From Petroclostridium sp. X23 (GTDB taxonomy: Bacteria; Bacillota; Clostridia; SK-Y3), in contig NZ_CP124862.1 of NCBI RefSeq assembly GCF_030013905.1, positions 372,001 through 436,000 of the forward strand: 64,000 nt of DNA. The letters run 5' to 3'. Positions 1-9,527 of this stretch are shown in pieces (position 1 is the first letter of the stretch; each line of letters opens with the position of its first letter). A program made the position numbers and the translations under genes. Below the pieces are notes generated by a model. That model was not told the origin of the DNA and did no database searches. It was given only the letters and a program-made list of their open reading frames with translations.

Positions 1-1680
1 TTCATCAACTACCGGGTCATTGTTACCATATTTAGGATAATCCCCTTCGATTTCATAATCTACAGCTAGTCCTTGGTCATTTCTAATCACTTTTACCTTT
101 GAATGCTTAATTGCAGATAATGAATCAACTACTACAGATAAACCGGCAATGCCGCAAGCCGATGTTCTTAGTATTTCTTCATCATGCAAAGCCATTTGCA
201 GTGCTTCATAGCAGTATTTATCGTGCATGTAATGAATGATATTCAGTGTATTGATATATAAGTTGGCAAGCCATTCCATGATGGTATCGAAACGCTGTAT
301 GACTTCATCATAATCCAGATATTCAGAGGTAATAGGTACATAGGCCGGAGCAACTTGTACCCCTTTGATTTCGTCTTTTCCGCCATTGATTGCGTATAGC
401 AAGGCTTTTGCCAAATTCGCTCTTGCACCGAAGAACTGCATCTGTTTTCCGATTTTCATTGCCGATACACAGCATGCGATTCCATAATCGTCTCCAAATT
501 TCTCTCTCATAAGATCATCGTTTTCATACTGAATAGATGAAGTTTCAACAGATGCCTTTGCACAATACTTCTTAAAGCTTTTCGGCAGCCTTGTAGACCA
601 TAATACCGTCATATTCGGTTCCGGAGCCGGTCCTAAGTTGGTCAATGTATGCATGAATCTATACGTCATTTTTGTAACCATATGTCTGCCGTCTATGCCT
701 ATACCACCAAGAGCCTCGGTCACCCAAGTCGGGTCACCTGAGAATAGGGCTTCATATTCAGGCGTTCTCAGGAATCTTACCATCCTTAATTTCATCACAA
801 AGTGATCTACCATCTCTTGAATTTGCTCTTCTGTATACTTTTCTTGTTCCAAGTCTCTTTGCGCATAAATATCTAAAAAAGTAGATATCCTTCCCAAACT
901 CATTGCGGCACCATTTTGCTGTTTAATAGCTGCAAGATAAGCAAAATACAGCCACTGGATTGCTTCTTTTGTATCTTGGGCAGGTTTGCTGATATCATAA
1001 CCATAGCTTAATGCCATCTCTTTTAGTTCTTCCAATGCCCTGATTTGTTCACTCATTTCTTCACGTTGTCTTATAACAGGTGAATCCATGGTGTCAAAAA
1101 TATAATTTTTCTTTGCTTGCGTCTTTTTCTCTATCAGGAAATCCACACCATAAAGAGGTACTCTTCTGTAATCACCAATAATTCTTCCTCTGCCGTAAGC
1201 GTCCGGTAATCCGGTAATAATGCCGGTACTTCTTGCTTTTTTCATTTCATCGGTATAAGCATCAAAAACACCGTCATTATGTGTTTTTCTATATTTGAAT
1301 ACATTTTCTACATCCGGGTCCATCTCGCGATTATATGCCTTAAAAGATGTTTTGACCATTCGAATTCCGCCAAAAGGCATAATCGCTCTCTTTAAAGGTG
1401 CATCAGTTTGAAGTCCCACAATTTCTTCAATATTTTTATCAATATACCCGGGTTTATGTGATGCAATGGTGGATATAGTTTTTTCATCAATATCCAATAC
1501 ACCTCCATTTTCCCTCTCTTCTTTCATCAATTCCGAAACTCTATTCCAGAGTTTTAAAGTCTCAGAAGTAGGTGGTGCCAGAAAGCTTTCATCACCATCA
1601 TAAGGTGTATAATTCTTTTGTATAAAATCCCTTACATTTATTTCATTTTTCCATATTCCAAGTTTAAGATTGGTATTCAT
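1..1680 (-). CDS. pflB: Pyruvate formate-lyase (formate C-acetyltransferase), 5' part only
   Basis: Glycyl-radical enzyme that converts pyruvate and CoA to acetyl-CoA and formate in anaerobic fermentation. The frame starts at an ATG at 1680 behind a GGGGGG ribosome site and stays open to the window edge, giving about 560 codons of the roughly 740-760 usual for the family. The catalytic cysteine pair is visible as IACCVSAM at about residues 402-409 (near base 470). PFL-domain stretches such as [18 protein letters not shown] (about 166-183) are intact. The C-terminal glycyl-radical loop lies outside the window, as would the activase gene pflA if it follows in the usual order. Identification is firm; integrity of the missing third cannot be judged. 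Confidence 0.95.
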   Translation of the reverse strand, partial: MNTNLKLGIWKNEINVRDFIQKNYTPYDGDESFLAPPTSETLKLWNRVSELMKEERENGGVLDIDEKTISTIASHKPGYIDKNIEEIVGLQTDAPLKRAIMPFGGIRMVKTSFKAYNREMDPDVENVFKYRKTHNDGVFDAYTDEMKKARSTGIITGLPDAYGRGRIIGDYRRVPLYGVDFLIEKKTQAKKNYIFDTMDSPVIRQREEMSEQIRALEELKEMALSYGYDISKPAQDTKEAIQWLYFAYLAAIKQQNGAAMSLGRISTFLDIYAQRDLEQEKYTEEQIQEMVDHFVMKLRMVRFLRTPEYEALFSGDPTWVTEALGGIGIDGRHMVTKMTYRFMHTLTNLGPAPEPNMTVLWSTRLPKSFKKYCAKASVETSSIQYENDDLMREKFGDDYGIACCVSAMKIGKQMQFFGARANLAKALLYAINGGKDEIKGVQVAPAYVPITSEYLDYDEVIQRFDTIMEWLANLYINTLNIIHYMHDKYCYEALQMALHDEEILRTSACGIAGLSVVVDSLSAIKHSKVKVIRNDQGLAVDYEIEGDYPKYGNNDPVVDE

Positions 1681-1815
1681 ATTGATATCCCCCTATTCTT
1701 GCTTGCAGTTTAATCTGAAAAAACAGAATGTATTGCAAGCCATAAGTATATATTGTATTATGTTTTATATATTCCACTCAAAGTACAAGTCTAAACATAT
1801 TTATTAACACAATAT

Positions 1816-1846
1816 ACAGTATATTGTATACAATGTACTGTGTCAA
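1816..1846 (-). promoter_or_regulatory. pflB promoter with overlapping palindromic operator candidate
   Basis: On the minus strand TTGACA (1846-1841) and TATACT (1823-1818) are separated by exactly 17 bases, a near-consensus vegetative promoter. It predicts a leader of about 130 nt before pflB. Two 12-base arms, 1816-1827 and 1830-1841, form an inverted repeat with one mismatch. They fill the -35/-10 spacer, where a bound repressor would block polymerase. A second palindrome (CAATATA-CAG-TATATTG, about 1810-1826) overlaps it. The arms do not look like the textbook FNR or Rex sites, so the regulator is unknown. Confidence 0.65.
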
Positions 1847-1985
1847 TATCTATTATGTCTAAGATATGATTAAATCTTCCTTTTTTCAAAGAATACGTAT
1901 ATCTACCTGATAGAATATTAACCTTTCTGTGTCTCTTTTCGTTTAGCTCATCTCCCTAGCAAAATCGCAAATAAAACCTAAATAA

Positions 1986-3507
1986 CTATAGTTTTGCAGA
2001 AAACTCTTGGGTAAATGTGTTACCATAAAAACCCACTGTGCATTATGCAACGAAGTCCACGATAGCATCTTTATCCAAGACAATTTCATGCTGTTCCGCT
2101 TCTGGTGCGGAATCAGCGAATACAAGTTTTCCCAAGGCATACTTTCTCAAACAATACCGTAGCTTGGAAAAACTTAACTCTGATACCCAAGGGGTATCCC
2201 CTGTATCGGAAGTAATATTTAACCATTTGCACTTGCCATACTTTATAAGTACAATTTTACCAATATTATAGGCGATACCAACAGTGTGTAAAAATCGTAA
2301 TACAGGTAATAAGCTGTGGTGTTGGTATTCTCCAAAACCGAGATACTGCTTAACATCGCGTATTGCCAATTCTATTGAAAAACGGGAACCGTATATTTCA
2401 ATAATCTGGGCAGCAGTGAGGGTTGTATCTGTACTGATTAATGCCATTAGCTTACCTTTATTAGTATGGAGCACTACCGTACGAACCTTTTTGGATAACT
2501 TGAGCATGCAAACATCGGCTACAGCAATTTCTATAGTTTGAATTTTGCCGTAAAGCTGTACAGTAACAATTTCATGTTCGGTAAGATTCCAAAGTTCACG
2601 AACTTTAATTTGTTTGCCATATTTGGGCTTACGACCCCTTTTTTTCTGCGATTGCGGTTCAGGGTCTAAACGTGCTACAGCATCAGCTCTTAATTTAGTA
2701 ACAACATCAATGCCTTGGTCAAGCAATGGCTGAATAAAAGGTTTGTTTGCAAAGTATGCATCTTCTACGGTACGTAGTTTATGACCGCTTTGTAATACCC
2801 ATTGATTTAACTGGAGTATTTGAGCATGTGCAACATCCCAGATTTTTAATGGTTCTGCTTGGCCTGATTGATTACATTTCCATTGGCTCTTTGCAAGCTT
2901 TCCTGTAACGAGTTTAAAGGAAATAAGGAAGCTAATATATTGGTTTTTGAAAAAGCCTGTAATACCAAGTACTCCCCAGTGATGTCCTATAATATATTCA
3001 CCAGCATCAGCATTACCGCTGTGGTTATCCCATTTTTGAATGCCGATTACTTTCTTAGAATCTTTTGCATTCAAAGTAGTATCAAAGCAGGCTTGAATCT
3101 TACCATGTACCATGAGTTCATTTGGGAACAAGTTCAGAAGCAGCAAAAACATTTTTCTTATAACTTCTGTATAATCCCATTTATACTCCGTAAAGAACCT
3201 ACACCAACTAGATACGTCTTTACGAAAGAAAAAGCAATGCCGATACAGCTTTCTGGTAGTTTTCTTGCCTGGAACCACAAGTAGGCACCATATATAGCAA
3301 ATAAAATAATTATAAGTTTTTATGCATTTAAAGCATTCTTTTGGAAATAATAGTAACTGGATTATTTCCATAGGAATGTAGATAGTCATTGCAGAATCGC
3401 TCCTTTTTAAGGGATTGGGCCGGTGCCCTGCAATATCTATATTCCTATTTTATTGTGCTTTTATGCTGGTAATTGATGCATGTAATTTAAAAAGTGCAAA
3501 ACTATAG
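1986..3507 (-). mobile_element. IS4-superfamily insertion sequence, complete, 1522 bp
   Basis: The element is bounded by perfect 13-bp terminal inverted repeats (CTATAGTTTTGCA at 1986-1998; its complement at 3495-3507). It is flanked by a perfect 7-bp target duplication TAAATAA (1979-1985 and 3508-3514). One transposase gene fills the interior on the minus strand. Clean ends and an intact duplication suggest a fairly recent insertion. It sits upstream of the pflB promoter, so it need not disturb pflB. Confidence 0.9.
2043..3389 (-). CDS. IS4-family DDE transposase
   Basis: 448-residue transposase of the insertion sequence, starting at ATG 3389 behind AAGGAG. The three DDE acidic residues are visible in ACFDTTLN (about residue 103), TVEDAYF (central) and the C-terminal block YGSRFSIELAIRDVK. 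That last block fits the Y-x2-R-x3-E-x6-K signature typical of IS4-type transposases. A basic RGRKPKYGK segment lies between the second and third acidic residues. The frame is uninterrupted, so the element may be active. Assignment to a subgroup within the IS4 superfamily cannot be settled by eye. Confidence 0.9.
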   Translation of the reverse strand: MTIYIPMEIIQLLLFPKECFKCIKTYNYFICYIWCLLVVPGKKTTRKLYRHCFFFRKDVSSWCRFFTEYKWDYTEVIRKMFLLLLNLFPNELMVHGKIQACFDTTLNAKDSKKVIGIQKWDNHSGNADAGEYIIGHHWGVLGITGFFKNQYISFLISFKLVTGKLAKSQWKCNQSGQAEPLKIWDVAHAQILQLNQWVLQSGHKLRTVEDAYFANKPFIQPLLDQGIDVVTKLRADAVARLDPEPQSQKKRGRKPKYGKQIKVRELWNLTEHEIVTVQLYGKIQTIEIAVADVCMLKLSKKVRTVVLHTNKGKLMALISTDTTLTAAQIIEIYGSRFSIELAIRDVKQYLGFGEYQHHSLLPVLRFLHTVGIAYNIGKIVLIKYGKCKWLNITSDTGDTPWVSELSFSKLRYCLRKYALGKLVFADSAPEAEQHEIVLDKDAIVDFVA

Positions 3508-3540
3508 TAAATAAGATTATATGATACTTTTATAATAAAA

Positions 3541-5606
3541 CTCACATTCAGCATGAATAAATTACCATGCATTATTTATGTAAACTTGAATGGAATTTAG
3601 AACTTTTGGCGAATCTCTTTTATATACAAAATTATAGGAGTGATTCGTATGGCAAAAGCTTCAAAGAAGTCACATAAACACAAAAGAAATAAAAAGCGTA
3701 AAATTACTATACTGCATCCGGCAAAAGTAGAGCAACCTTTGATCCTTCCTTTTGCTTTACTGCTTGCAAACAAGTTTTTAAAACTCATTGGTTTTGTTGA
3801 ATTCATAGATGGTAGTGTTGAATGGGATGAAAGTCATTGGAAAGTGTCTCCCGGTAATTTAGCTAAGGCCGTGATATTGGCAACATTTATGCAGGTACGA
3901 GCCCCACTTTACAGGATCAAGCGGGCATTTGCCGGTTATGATACTGAAGCATTGTTTGGCAAAGGGGTTATGCCAGAACACTTAAATGACTATTCCATCG
4001 CACGTGCATTAGACCGAATCAGTGAAGCTAAACCTGAAGGATTGTTTTCATCTATCTGTTTGTCTATGTACAGCGTGTTTCATATTGCTTTCAATCGGCT
4101 GCATTCTGATACAACAACATTGTCCTTTTATGGGCAATATATGTGCGACGATGCGCCGGAGGGTGCTTTGAACATCACCAAAGGATATAACAAGGATCAC
4201 CTTCCGCATTGCAAACAGGCCGTAGTAGGTAAGATTGTCAATGAACATGGTATTGCCGTAGCCAGTTCAACTATGGATGGAAATACTTCCGATATTGAAT
4301 GGAATCAAAAAGCCTTAGCCCTTACAAAGCAAATATTCGGAGATTGTTTGAATGAAGTAACTTATATTGCTGACTCTAAGCTTATTAATCTGCCAACGTT
4401 CAAGCAGCTTACCGATCCAGACAACAGGATACGGTTCATATCGCGGTGTCCTGCAAATTTTTACGGCAAGGTTGCCGGAAGACTGATCGAGAAAGCTTAT
4501 AAATTTGATCAATGGACTGATATCGGTCAGATAGGTTCTGGCAAGAACGCATGTACCTATGAAATGCAGGAGTTTATGGAGGCTGTTGAAAATTGTGATA
4601 CCCGGTTTATTGTTGTCCGCAGTAGTGCGGGAAAAGATCGTTTTGAGCATAAGCTGGAGAAGCAACGTATGGAGCTTAAAAAAGATATCCTGACATTATC
4701 GGGCAAAGTATTTGTTTGTGAAGCGGATGCCCGTGAAGAGTGGGCTCGCTTTGAAAAAGCTCACAAGAAGAGTCTTTTTCTATTTGACGTCTGTTTCAAG
4801 GAAGAAAAAACAGAAAAAAGACCACGTGGTAATCCGGGAAAAAATCCTAAACCTCCAGTTATCGTAATATCTTGGCGTGTAACTGTACACATACAAGCAG
4901 AAAATGCTACAGCTGTGGAGAAACTAAAACACGAAGAAGAATGCTTCGTGCTGATCACAAGTATTCATGAGACAGAATTTGATGGCAAGGAGATCCTCCG
5001 TCAGTACAAAGAACAAACTGTTGTTGAGGCGCAGTTTAGACTGTTGAAAGAACCTGCACTTGCAGCTTCAATCTTTTTAAAAACGCCAGAGCGAATTAAT
5101 GCCTTGGTCATGCTCATGAACATCTCACTTCTGATTCGTGCAATTGTTCAGTACAAGATTCGTAAAAGTATCAATGAATCAGAAGAGGAGCTTCCACGTA
5201 TTGGCTGGAATAACAAGAAGCTTGAAAACCCTACCATCAAATATGTGCTTGAAGCTTTAGAAAAAGCATACTTTGTGAAAGAACAAGAAGATACCTACAG
5301 TTATGGGTTTTATAGCGAACACCAACAATTAACTGTAACAACAGTGCTGGAACTGCTAGATATAGACATTGAAGAATTCTTAGAATGACAGTTAACACGA
5401 CATCCATAGTAATCTCGAAAATGTATTATTAATAAAAGGGATATATTGGGTTGCCGGAGTTAGTGGTATACCTTGGTTCAGTGCGCTTTTTTTACGTAAG
5501 CTATGGTAAATCCACTAATTCTGACCGTAATCATGCTCATTAGCAAGTTGATATATCGCTACGCAACATAAAAGGGTAGTGGTAATTTATTCATGCTGAA
5601 TGTAAG
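3541..5606 (+). mobile_element. IS1634-type insertion sequence, complete, 2066 bp
   Basis: Terminal inverted repeats of 27 bp lie at 3541-3567 and 5580-5606, with one mismatch at the third base. A 6-bp target duplication ATAAAA flanks the element (3535-3540 and 5607-5612). One transposase gene occupies 3649-5388. The roughly 190 bases after its stop up to the right repeat hold no convincing frame. The left end is only 33 bp from the right end of the neighbouring IS4-type element, so the two arrived separately beside one another. Confidence 0.9.
3649..5388 (+). CDS. IS1634-family transposase
   Basis: 579-residue transposase. The ATG at 3649 is preferred because AGGAG precedes it by a good distance; an upstream GTG at 3640 is in frame. 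The basic N-terminus (KASKKSHKHKRNKKRK) is followed by acidic residues of a DDE core in LHSDTTTLSFYG and YIADSKLIN. The C-terminal block YKEQTVVEAQFRLLK matches the IS4-superfamily Y-E-K pattern with Gln in the usual Arg place. Length and layout fit the long IS1634 group. The frame is intact. Confidence 0.9.
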   Translation: MAKASKKSHKHKRNKKRKITILHPAKVEQPLILPFALLLANKFLKLIGFVEFIDGSVEWDESHWKVSPGNLAKAVILATFMQVRAPLYRIKRAFAGYDTEALFGKGVMPEHLNDYSIARALDRISEAKPEGLFSSICLSMYSVFHIAFNRLHSDTTTLSFYGQYMCDDAPEGALNITKGYNKDHLPHCKQAVVGKIVNEHGIAVASSTMDGNTSDIEWNQKALALTKQIFGDCLNEVTYIADSKLINLPTFKQLTDPDNRIRFISRCPANFYGKVAGRLIEKAYKFDQWTDIGQIGSGKNACTYEMQEFMEAVENCDTRFIVVRSSAGKDRFEHKLEKQRMELKKDILTLSGKVFVCEADAREEWARFEKAHKKSLFLFDVCFKEEKTEKRPRGNPGKNPKPPVIVISWRVTVHIQAENATAVEKLKHEEECFVLITSIHETEFDGKEILRQYKEQTVVEAQFRLLKEPALAASIFLKTPERINALVMLMNISLLIRAIVQYKIRKSINESEEELPRIGWNNKKLENPTIKYVLEALEKAYFVKEQEDTYSYGFYSEHQQLTVTTVLELLDIDIEEFLE

Positions 5607-5739
5607 ATAAAAAGAAAAGTTTGAAACTTTAGCAGTAACACTTTATAATATTATTAAAGTATTGTTCCACTTAACACAAATATTAGCCTGATGTATCTTA
5701 TATCTATGGGCATATCATAAATTATGTGAGGTTTTATAA

Positions 5740-6729
5740 ATGAAAAAATTTGTTTTTGATGAATCACCGGTCATACTGAAGGATTTTTTGAATTATATGG
5801 AAACCATTAGAGGTAAATCTAAAAACACTATTAAAGAATATTTTTATGATTTAAGGGTATTCTTCCGTTTTTTAAAGGTATACAGAAATATTATTGAACC
5901 AAAAACGATTGCTTTTGAAGAAATTACTATAACCGATGTGGATATTGATCTTTTGAAAACGGTCACACTAAGCGACTTATATGCCTTTATGTCTTTTATG
6001 AGCCGCGAGCGTGATAACAGCGCAAGTTCCCGCGCAAGAAAAGTTGCCAGCATAAAATCATTTTTCAATTATATTACCAATAAAGCAAAACTTTTAAAAA
6101 CTAATCCCGCCAGTGAACTTGAGACGCCGAAAACCCAAAAAAGGCTGCCAAAATATCTTACCGTGGATGAAAGTATGAAATTACTGTCCGTGATTTCAGG
6201 TAAACATTCGATAAGGGATTTTGCTATTATTATTTTGTTTTTGAACTGTGGTATGCGACTGTCGGAACTTGTAGGTATCAATATCAGTAATATCAAGAGT
6301 GATACCCTTACCATCATTGGAAAAGGCAATAAAGAAAGAACGGTTTATCTAAATGATGCTTGCAGAGAAGCTATCGATAATTATTTAAAAGTCCGTCCCC
6401 GGGATGGTGTGAAAGATAGGAATGCTTTATTTCTAAGTGAGAGGAAGCAAAGAATCAGTAATAACATGGTACAGCGTATTATCAAAAAATATATCATTGA
6501 AGCCGGATTGGATCCTCAAAAATATTCTACCCATAAACTAAGGCATACGGCGGCCACCCTAATGTATAAGCACGGAAAGGTGGATATCAGGGTACTGCAG
6601 GAGATACTTGGTCATGAAAGTATTGCGACAACAGAACTTTATACACATCTGGATAATGAGCAGCTCAGAGATGCCGTAAACAGCAATCCATTATCGGATT
6701 ATAAATCTGTAAAATCGGATAAATATTGA
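5740..6729 (+). CDS. Tyrosine recombinase, XerC/XerD-like
   Basis: 329-residue site-specific recombinase. An N-terminal SAM-like core-binding domain (about 10-120) precedes a catalytic domain containing every active-site residue: R173 (GMRLSEL), the beta-hairpin lysine in GKGNKER (about 195-198), H265 and R268 (HKLRH), H292 (LGHES) and the nucleophile Y301 (ELYTHL). It starts at ATG 5740 after GAGG. Length and architecture fit a chromosome-dimer-resolution Xer protein, but a stand-alone integrase-like paralogue is also possible. No att-like repeats or phage genes flank it, and a strong terminator follows directly. Confidence 0.85.
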   Translation: MKKFVFDESPVILKDFLNYMETIRGKSKNTIKEYFYDLRVFFRFLKVYRNIIEPKTIAFEEITITDVDIDLLKTVTLSDLYAFMSFMSRERDNSASSRARKVASIKSFFNYITNKAKLLKTNPASELETPKTQKRLPKYLTVDESMKLLSVISGKHSIRDFAIIILFLNCGMRLSELVGINISNIKSDTLTIIGKGNKERTVYLNDACREAIDNYLKVRPRDGVKDRNALFLSERKQRISNNMVQRIIKKYIIEAGLDPQKYSTHKLRHTAATLMYKHGKVDIRVLQEILGHESIATTELYTHLDNEQLRDAVNSNPLSDYKSVKSDKY

Positions 6730-6736
6730 ACGCTGA

Positions 6737-6795
6737 AAAAGCAACTCTGCTATTACTAAAATCAGGTATTAAATAGCCGAGTTGCTTTTATTTTT
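6737..6795. terminator. Bidirectional rho-independent terminator
   Basis: Arms 6737-6747 (AAAAGCAACTC) and 6779-6789 (GAGTTGCTTTT) form an 11-bp stem followed by T-rich DNA on the plus strand; the A-rich left arm gives a T-run for the minus strand. It lies between the convergent recombinase and znu operon. Confidence 0.8.
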
Positions 6796-6800
6796 TCTTG

Positions 6801-7655
6801 TTATCGCTCAGCCGTAAACGGCATTGTCGGTGTTTTTTTTCTTTTCAGTTGTCTATGTAGTGAGTGTACTGCATAGGATAAAAGGTAGCATACCACGGAC
6901 AGAATTACAATAGAAGCTCCGGATGCGATGTTCATTTCATAGGATACCCAGAGTCCGGATATACAAAAAATATTTCCAAAAACAATTGAATATACCATTC
7001 TGGATTTAAGGCTTGAAGCTAATATTCCTGCAACCGCCGCAGGGGCTGTCAGTAAAGCCAGTACCAAAATAATTCCTACTACCCGTATCAGAACTACCAC
7101 CGTCAATGCAATAAGTATAAGAAGCAGATATTCAAGAAAAGCGGTCCTTATTCCTAAAATCGCAGCAAATTCTTCGTCAAACAGATATGCCTTCCAGTAG
7201 TTGAACAACGTAAGAATGATAAAAACAACAAGTAAGGTCAAACCTGACATTAAGTAAATATCCTCCTTAGTTACGGATAGAATGCTGCCGAAAAGATAGG
7301 AAGTCATATCCGGAGGATATCCTGGCATCAACCCTATAAAAAGGATACCCAAGGCCATTCCTAAAGACCATAATAAGCTTATAACCGTGTCAGAACGGGC
7401 GCCGCCTTTTCTTTTGATAAAACCTATACCAAGTGCAGCGCATAAAGAAAACAGTAACGCTCCTAAAATAGGTTCAAAACCCATAAGATATCCCAGCCCT
7501 ACTCCGCCATAGGAAGTATGGGCAATGCCTCCGCTCATCATGATCAATTTCTTTTCAACAATCACAACTCCGATAATACCGCAGACGACACTTGCTAAGA
7601 TACCTGCAATCATTGCATTTCGAAGAAACTCGTATTGAATCATCGCTGATATCAA
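6801..7655 (-). CDS. znuB: Zinc/manganese-type ABC transporter permease
   Basis: 284-residue integral membrane protein of the ABC-3 (ZnuB/MntB) family with about eight hydrophobic segments. It is the membrane channel of a metal importer. The frame opens with a TTG at 7655 that overlaps the stop of the ATPase gene and lies 10 bases after GGAGG; an ATG at 7643 is the alternative. The family glycine-rich stretch MMSGGIAHTSYGGVGLGYLM is present early on. Third gene of an overlapping three-gene operon with the ATPase and binding protein. Confidence 0.9.
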   Translation of the reverse strand: MISAMIQYEFLRNAMIAGILASVVCGIIGVVIVEKKLIMMSGGIAHTSYGGVGLGYLMGFEPILGALLFSLCAALGIGFIKRKGGARSDTVISLLWSLGMALGILFIGLMPGYPPDMTSYLFGSILSVTKEDIYLMSGLTLLVVFIILTLFNYWKAYLFDEEFAAILGIRTAFLEYLLLILIALTVVVLIRVVGIILVLALLTAPAAVAGILASSLKSRMVYSIVFGNIFCISGLWVSYEMNIASGASIVILSVVCYLLSYAVHSLHRQLKRKKTPTMPFTAER

Positions 7656-8443
7656 ATTACTTTATCCTCCTTATGTGTTTTTAACACCCTGTGGGGTACC
7701 CCATGAGCAATAAGGTCAACAGGACAACCGTACAAGCTGTTTACAATGTTTTGATTGAGTTCGGTTTCCCCGTGATAAACCAGCCGTTCGTTAAGGCATG
7801 CCAGCTTCCGTACCTGTGATGAAACAGCTAGCAAATCATGGGTTACAAGAATAATGGTCATATTTTTATTGAGTTCTTCGAGCAGCTTGAATATCTGATC
7901 CCGGGATTTTGCATCTACACTAGCGGTAGGTTCATCCAGCAGCAAAAGCCTCGGATTGACGGCAAGCGCTCTGGCAATCAGCATTTTCTGAAATTCTCCT
8001 CCGGAAAGTGCATTGATTTGACGATCTGCAAGATTACAGATACCTACTTTTCCAAGCAATTCCTCTGCTGCATTTTTGTCTTCTCTTGTGAATTTATGAA
8101 ATAGTGACAATTTTCTGTTTAACCGTCCTGTTAACACTACTTCCAGAACCGTTATTGGAAAGCGCTTATCCAGTCCTACAAACTGTGGGACGTATCCTAC
8201 CAGTGTTCCAAGTCTTCCAGGTCTTTTCCCGTACACATTAATAGTTCCTGAAGTCACCGGCACCAATCCGAGGATGGCTTTTAATAACGTACTTTTTCCA
8301 CCCCCGTTAGGACCTATAACACCTAAATATTCCTTGTCTTCCACATCAATACAAATATCGACCAGCGCGGGTATCTTATTGTAATGAACAGTGAGATTGT
8401 CTATATGAATAGCTTTTTTATTCTCATCATTCAACTTATTCAT
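7652..8443 (-). CDS. znuC: Zinc/manganese-type ABC transporter ATP-binding protein
   Basis: 263-residue ABC ATPase that powers metal import. It has Walker A GPNGGGKST (about 44-52), Q-loop in YVPQ, signature LSGGE (146-150), Walker B LLLLDEP (166-172) and the switch histidine in VTHD (200-203). It starts with an ATG overlapping the binding-protein stop by four bases and ends overlapping the permease start, so translation of the three subunits is coupled. Confidence 0.93.
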   Translation of the reverse strand: MNKLNDENKKAIHIDNLTVHYNKIPALVDICIDVEDKEYLGVIGPNGGGKSTLLKAILGLVPVTSGTINVYGKRPGRLGTLVGYVPQFVGLDKRFPITVLEVVLTGRLNRKLSLFHKFTREDKNAAEELLGKVGICNLADRQINALSGGEFQKMLIARALAVNPRLLLLDEPTASVDAKSRDQIFKLLEELNKNMTIILVTHDLLAVSSQVRKLACLNERLVYHGETELNQNIVNSLYGCPVDLIAHGVPHRVLKTHKEDKVI

Positions 8444-9318
8444 TTCATTGCCTCAGCGATGGTTTCTGCCATGTTTTTGAGGTTTGCAATATAATCCGGT
8501 GAAAGGGGCTCAAGCAGAACCTTATTTCCTCCAATCTCTTGAGCAAAGGCTTCCGGCTGCTTGCTATCAATTTCCGCTTGAGAAAAAATAACTTTTATAT
8601 TTTCCTTTTTTGCAAGATCAATTACCTCCTGCAAGTGTTGTGGCGTCGCCTCTTTTCCGTTTTCCTCCAAAGAAACCATTTCAAGGCCATAATCATCCGC
8701 CAGGTATCCATATGCCGGATGGAATACGATGAACTTCTTATTTTTTACCTCTTCGAATGTTGTTTTTATGTTTTCATCCAATTTATTCAGTTCTTGTATA
8801 TAATTTTGAGCATTTTTTTGATATGTATCTTTGTTCTTCTCGTCTAACGAACTCAATTCCTGTGCTATCACTTCCACCATTATTTTTGCTCTTTTGGGAG
8901 AAAGCCAAATGTGCGGATCCCTTTTTCCGGGAGCAAATTCCCTGTCCGGATACTTACCTGCAACCTTTTCGTGAAGCTCTATTACTCTCATACTTCCGGC
9001 TTTAGGAAGAATATTAGCTTTTTCTGTAGGAACTCCAATTGTAAAGAATATTGATGCTTTGCTGAACTTCTCCATTTCCATAGGAGTTGGTTCATAATTA
9101 CCAGGACTGTTTCCTGGTGGAACCATCGCCACTACCTCTGCCAGCTCACCACATACGGCTTCCACCAGTGTTTTCTGTGGAAGAATAGTTACTGCAACGG
9201 TTATTTTAGCATCACCGCTTGCTGTGGTTTCATTTTTCTTACTGCAGCCTGTAATAAATGAAAAACTTAAAGCAAGCATTAAAACAAGAGTAATGACAAT
9301 TGTGCTTTTCTTCTTCAT
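8440..9318 (-). CDS. znuA: Metal ABC transporter substrate-binding lipoprotein (ZnuA-like)
   Basis: 292-residue extracellular lipoprotein of the ZnuA/TroA cluster-9 family. A signal peptide ends in the lipobox FITGC with the lipidated cysteine at residue 25. Metal-ligand regions are recognisable: DPHIWLSP, FHPAYGYLADDYG and FSQAEID. At the first ligand site, where zinc binders usually carry His before YEPTP, this protein reads GNSPGNYEPTP, so that histidine is absent. No His-rich loop is present. First gene of the operon, behind a Fur-family operator, which supports zinc or manganese import. Confidence 0.88.
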   Translation of the reverse strand: MKKKSTIVITLVLMLALSFSFITGCSKKNETTASGDAKITVAVTILPQKTLVEAVCGELAEVVAMVPPGNSPGNYEPTPMEMEKFSKASIFFTIGVPTEKANILPKAGSMRVIELHEKVAGKYPDREFAPGKRDPHIWLSPKRAKIMVEVIAQELSSLDEKNKDTYQKNAQNYIQELNKLDENIKTTFEEVKNKKFIVFHPAYGYLADDYGLEMVSLEENGKEATPQHLQEVIDLAKKENIKVIFSQAEIDSKQPEAFAQEIGGNKVLLEPLSPDYIANLKNMAETIAEAMK

Positions 9319-9362
9319 GTATAAACCTCCTCATGTTGAATCATTTTTAGTGTTTTTTTATT

Positions 9363-9420
9363 TGCAAATGATTTGCATTTACAACTAAAGATTATATCTC
9401 ACTTAATTTCTATTTGTCAA
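9363..9420 (-). promoter_or_regulatory. znuACB promoter with Fur-family (Zur-like) operator
   Basis: Minus-strand -35 TTGACA (9420-9415) and -10 TATAAT (9396-9391) are separated by 18 bases. Just downstream, 9363-9377 is a perfect 7-1-7 palindrome TGCAAAT-G-ATTTGCA, the architecture bound by Fur/Zur/PerR proteins, placed at about +7 to +21 where binding would block transcription. The half-site differs from Fe-Fur TGATAAT. With a ZnuABC-type operon behind it, Zur is the most likely regulator (inference). Confidence 0.75.
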
Positions 9421-9527
9421 TATATATTTTTGGCATATATTAACTGTTTTATAACAAAAATAAACATTCATATGAAGTTGTGTGATCATTTTTTTATTAT
9501 TGGAGAAAATAATTTGGGTGATGTTTT

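Noticed and set aside
1943..2140. 65-codon minus-strand frame at the left IS end
   Set aside because: It crosses the IS boundary and overlaps the transposase end in another frame; looks accidental.
5740..6729. Xer-type recombinase considered as the integrase of a genomic island
   Set aside because: No att-like direct repeats, tRNA target or phage/conjugation genes flank it; neighbours are insertion sequences and core genes.
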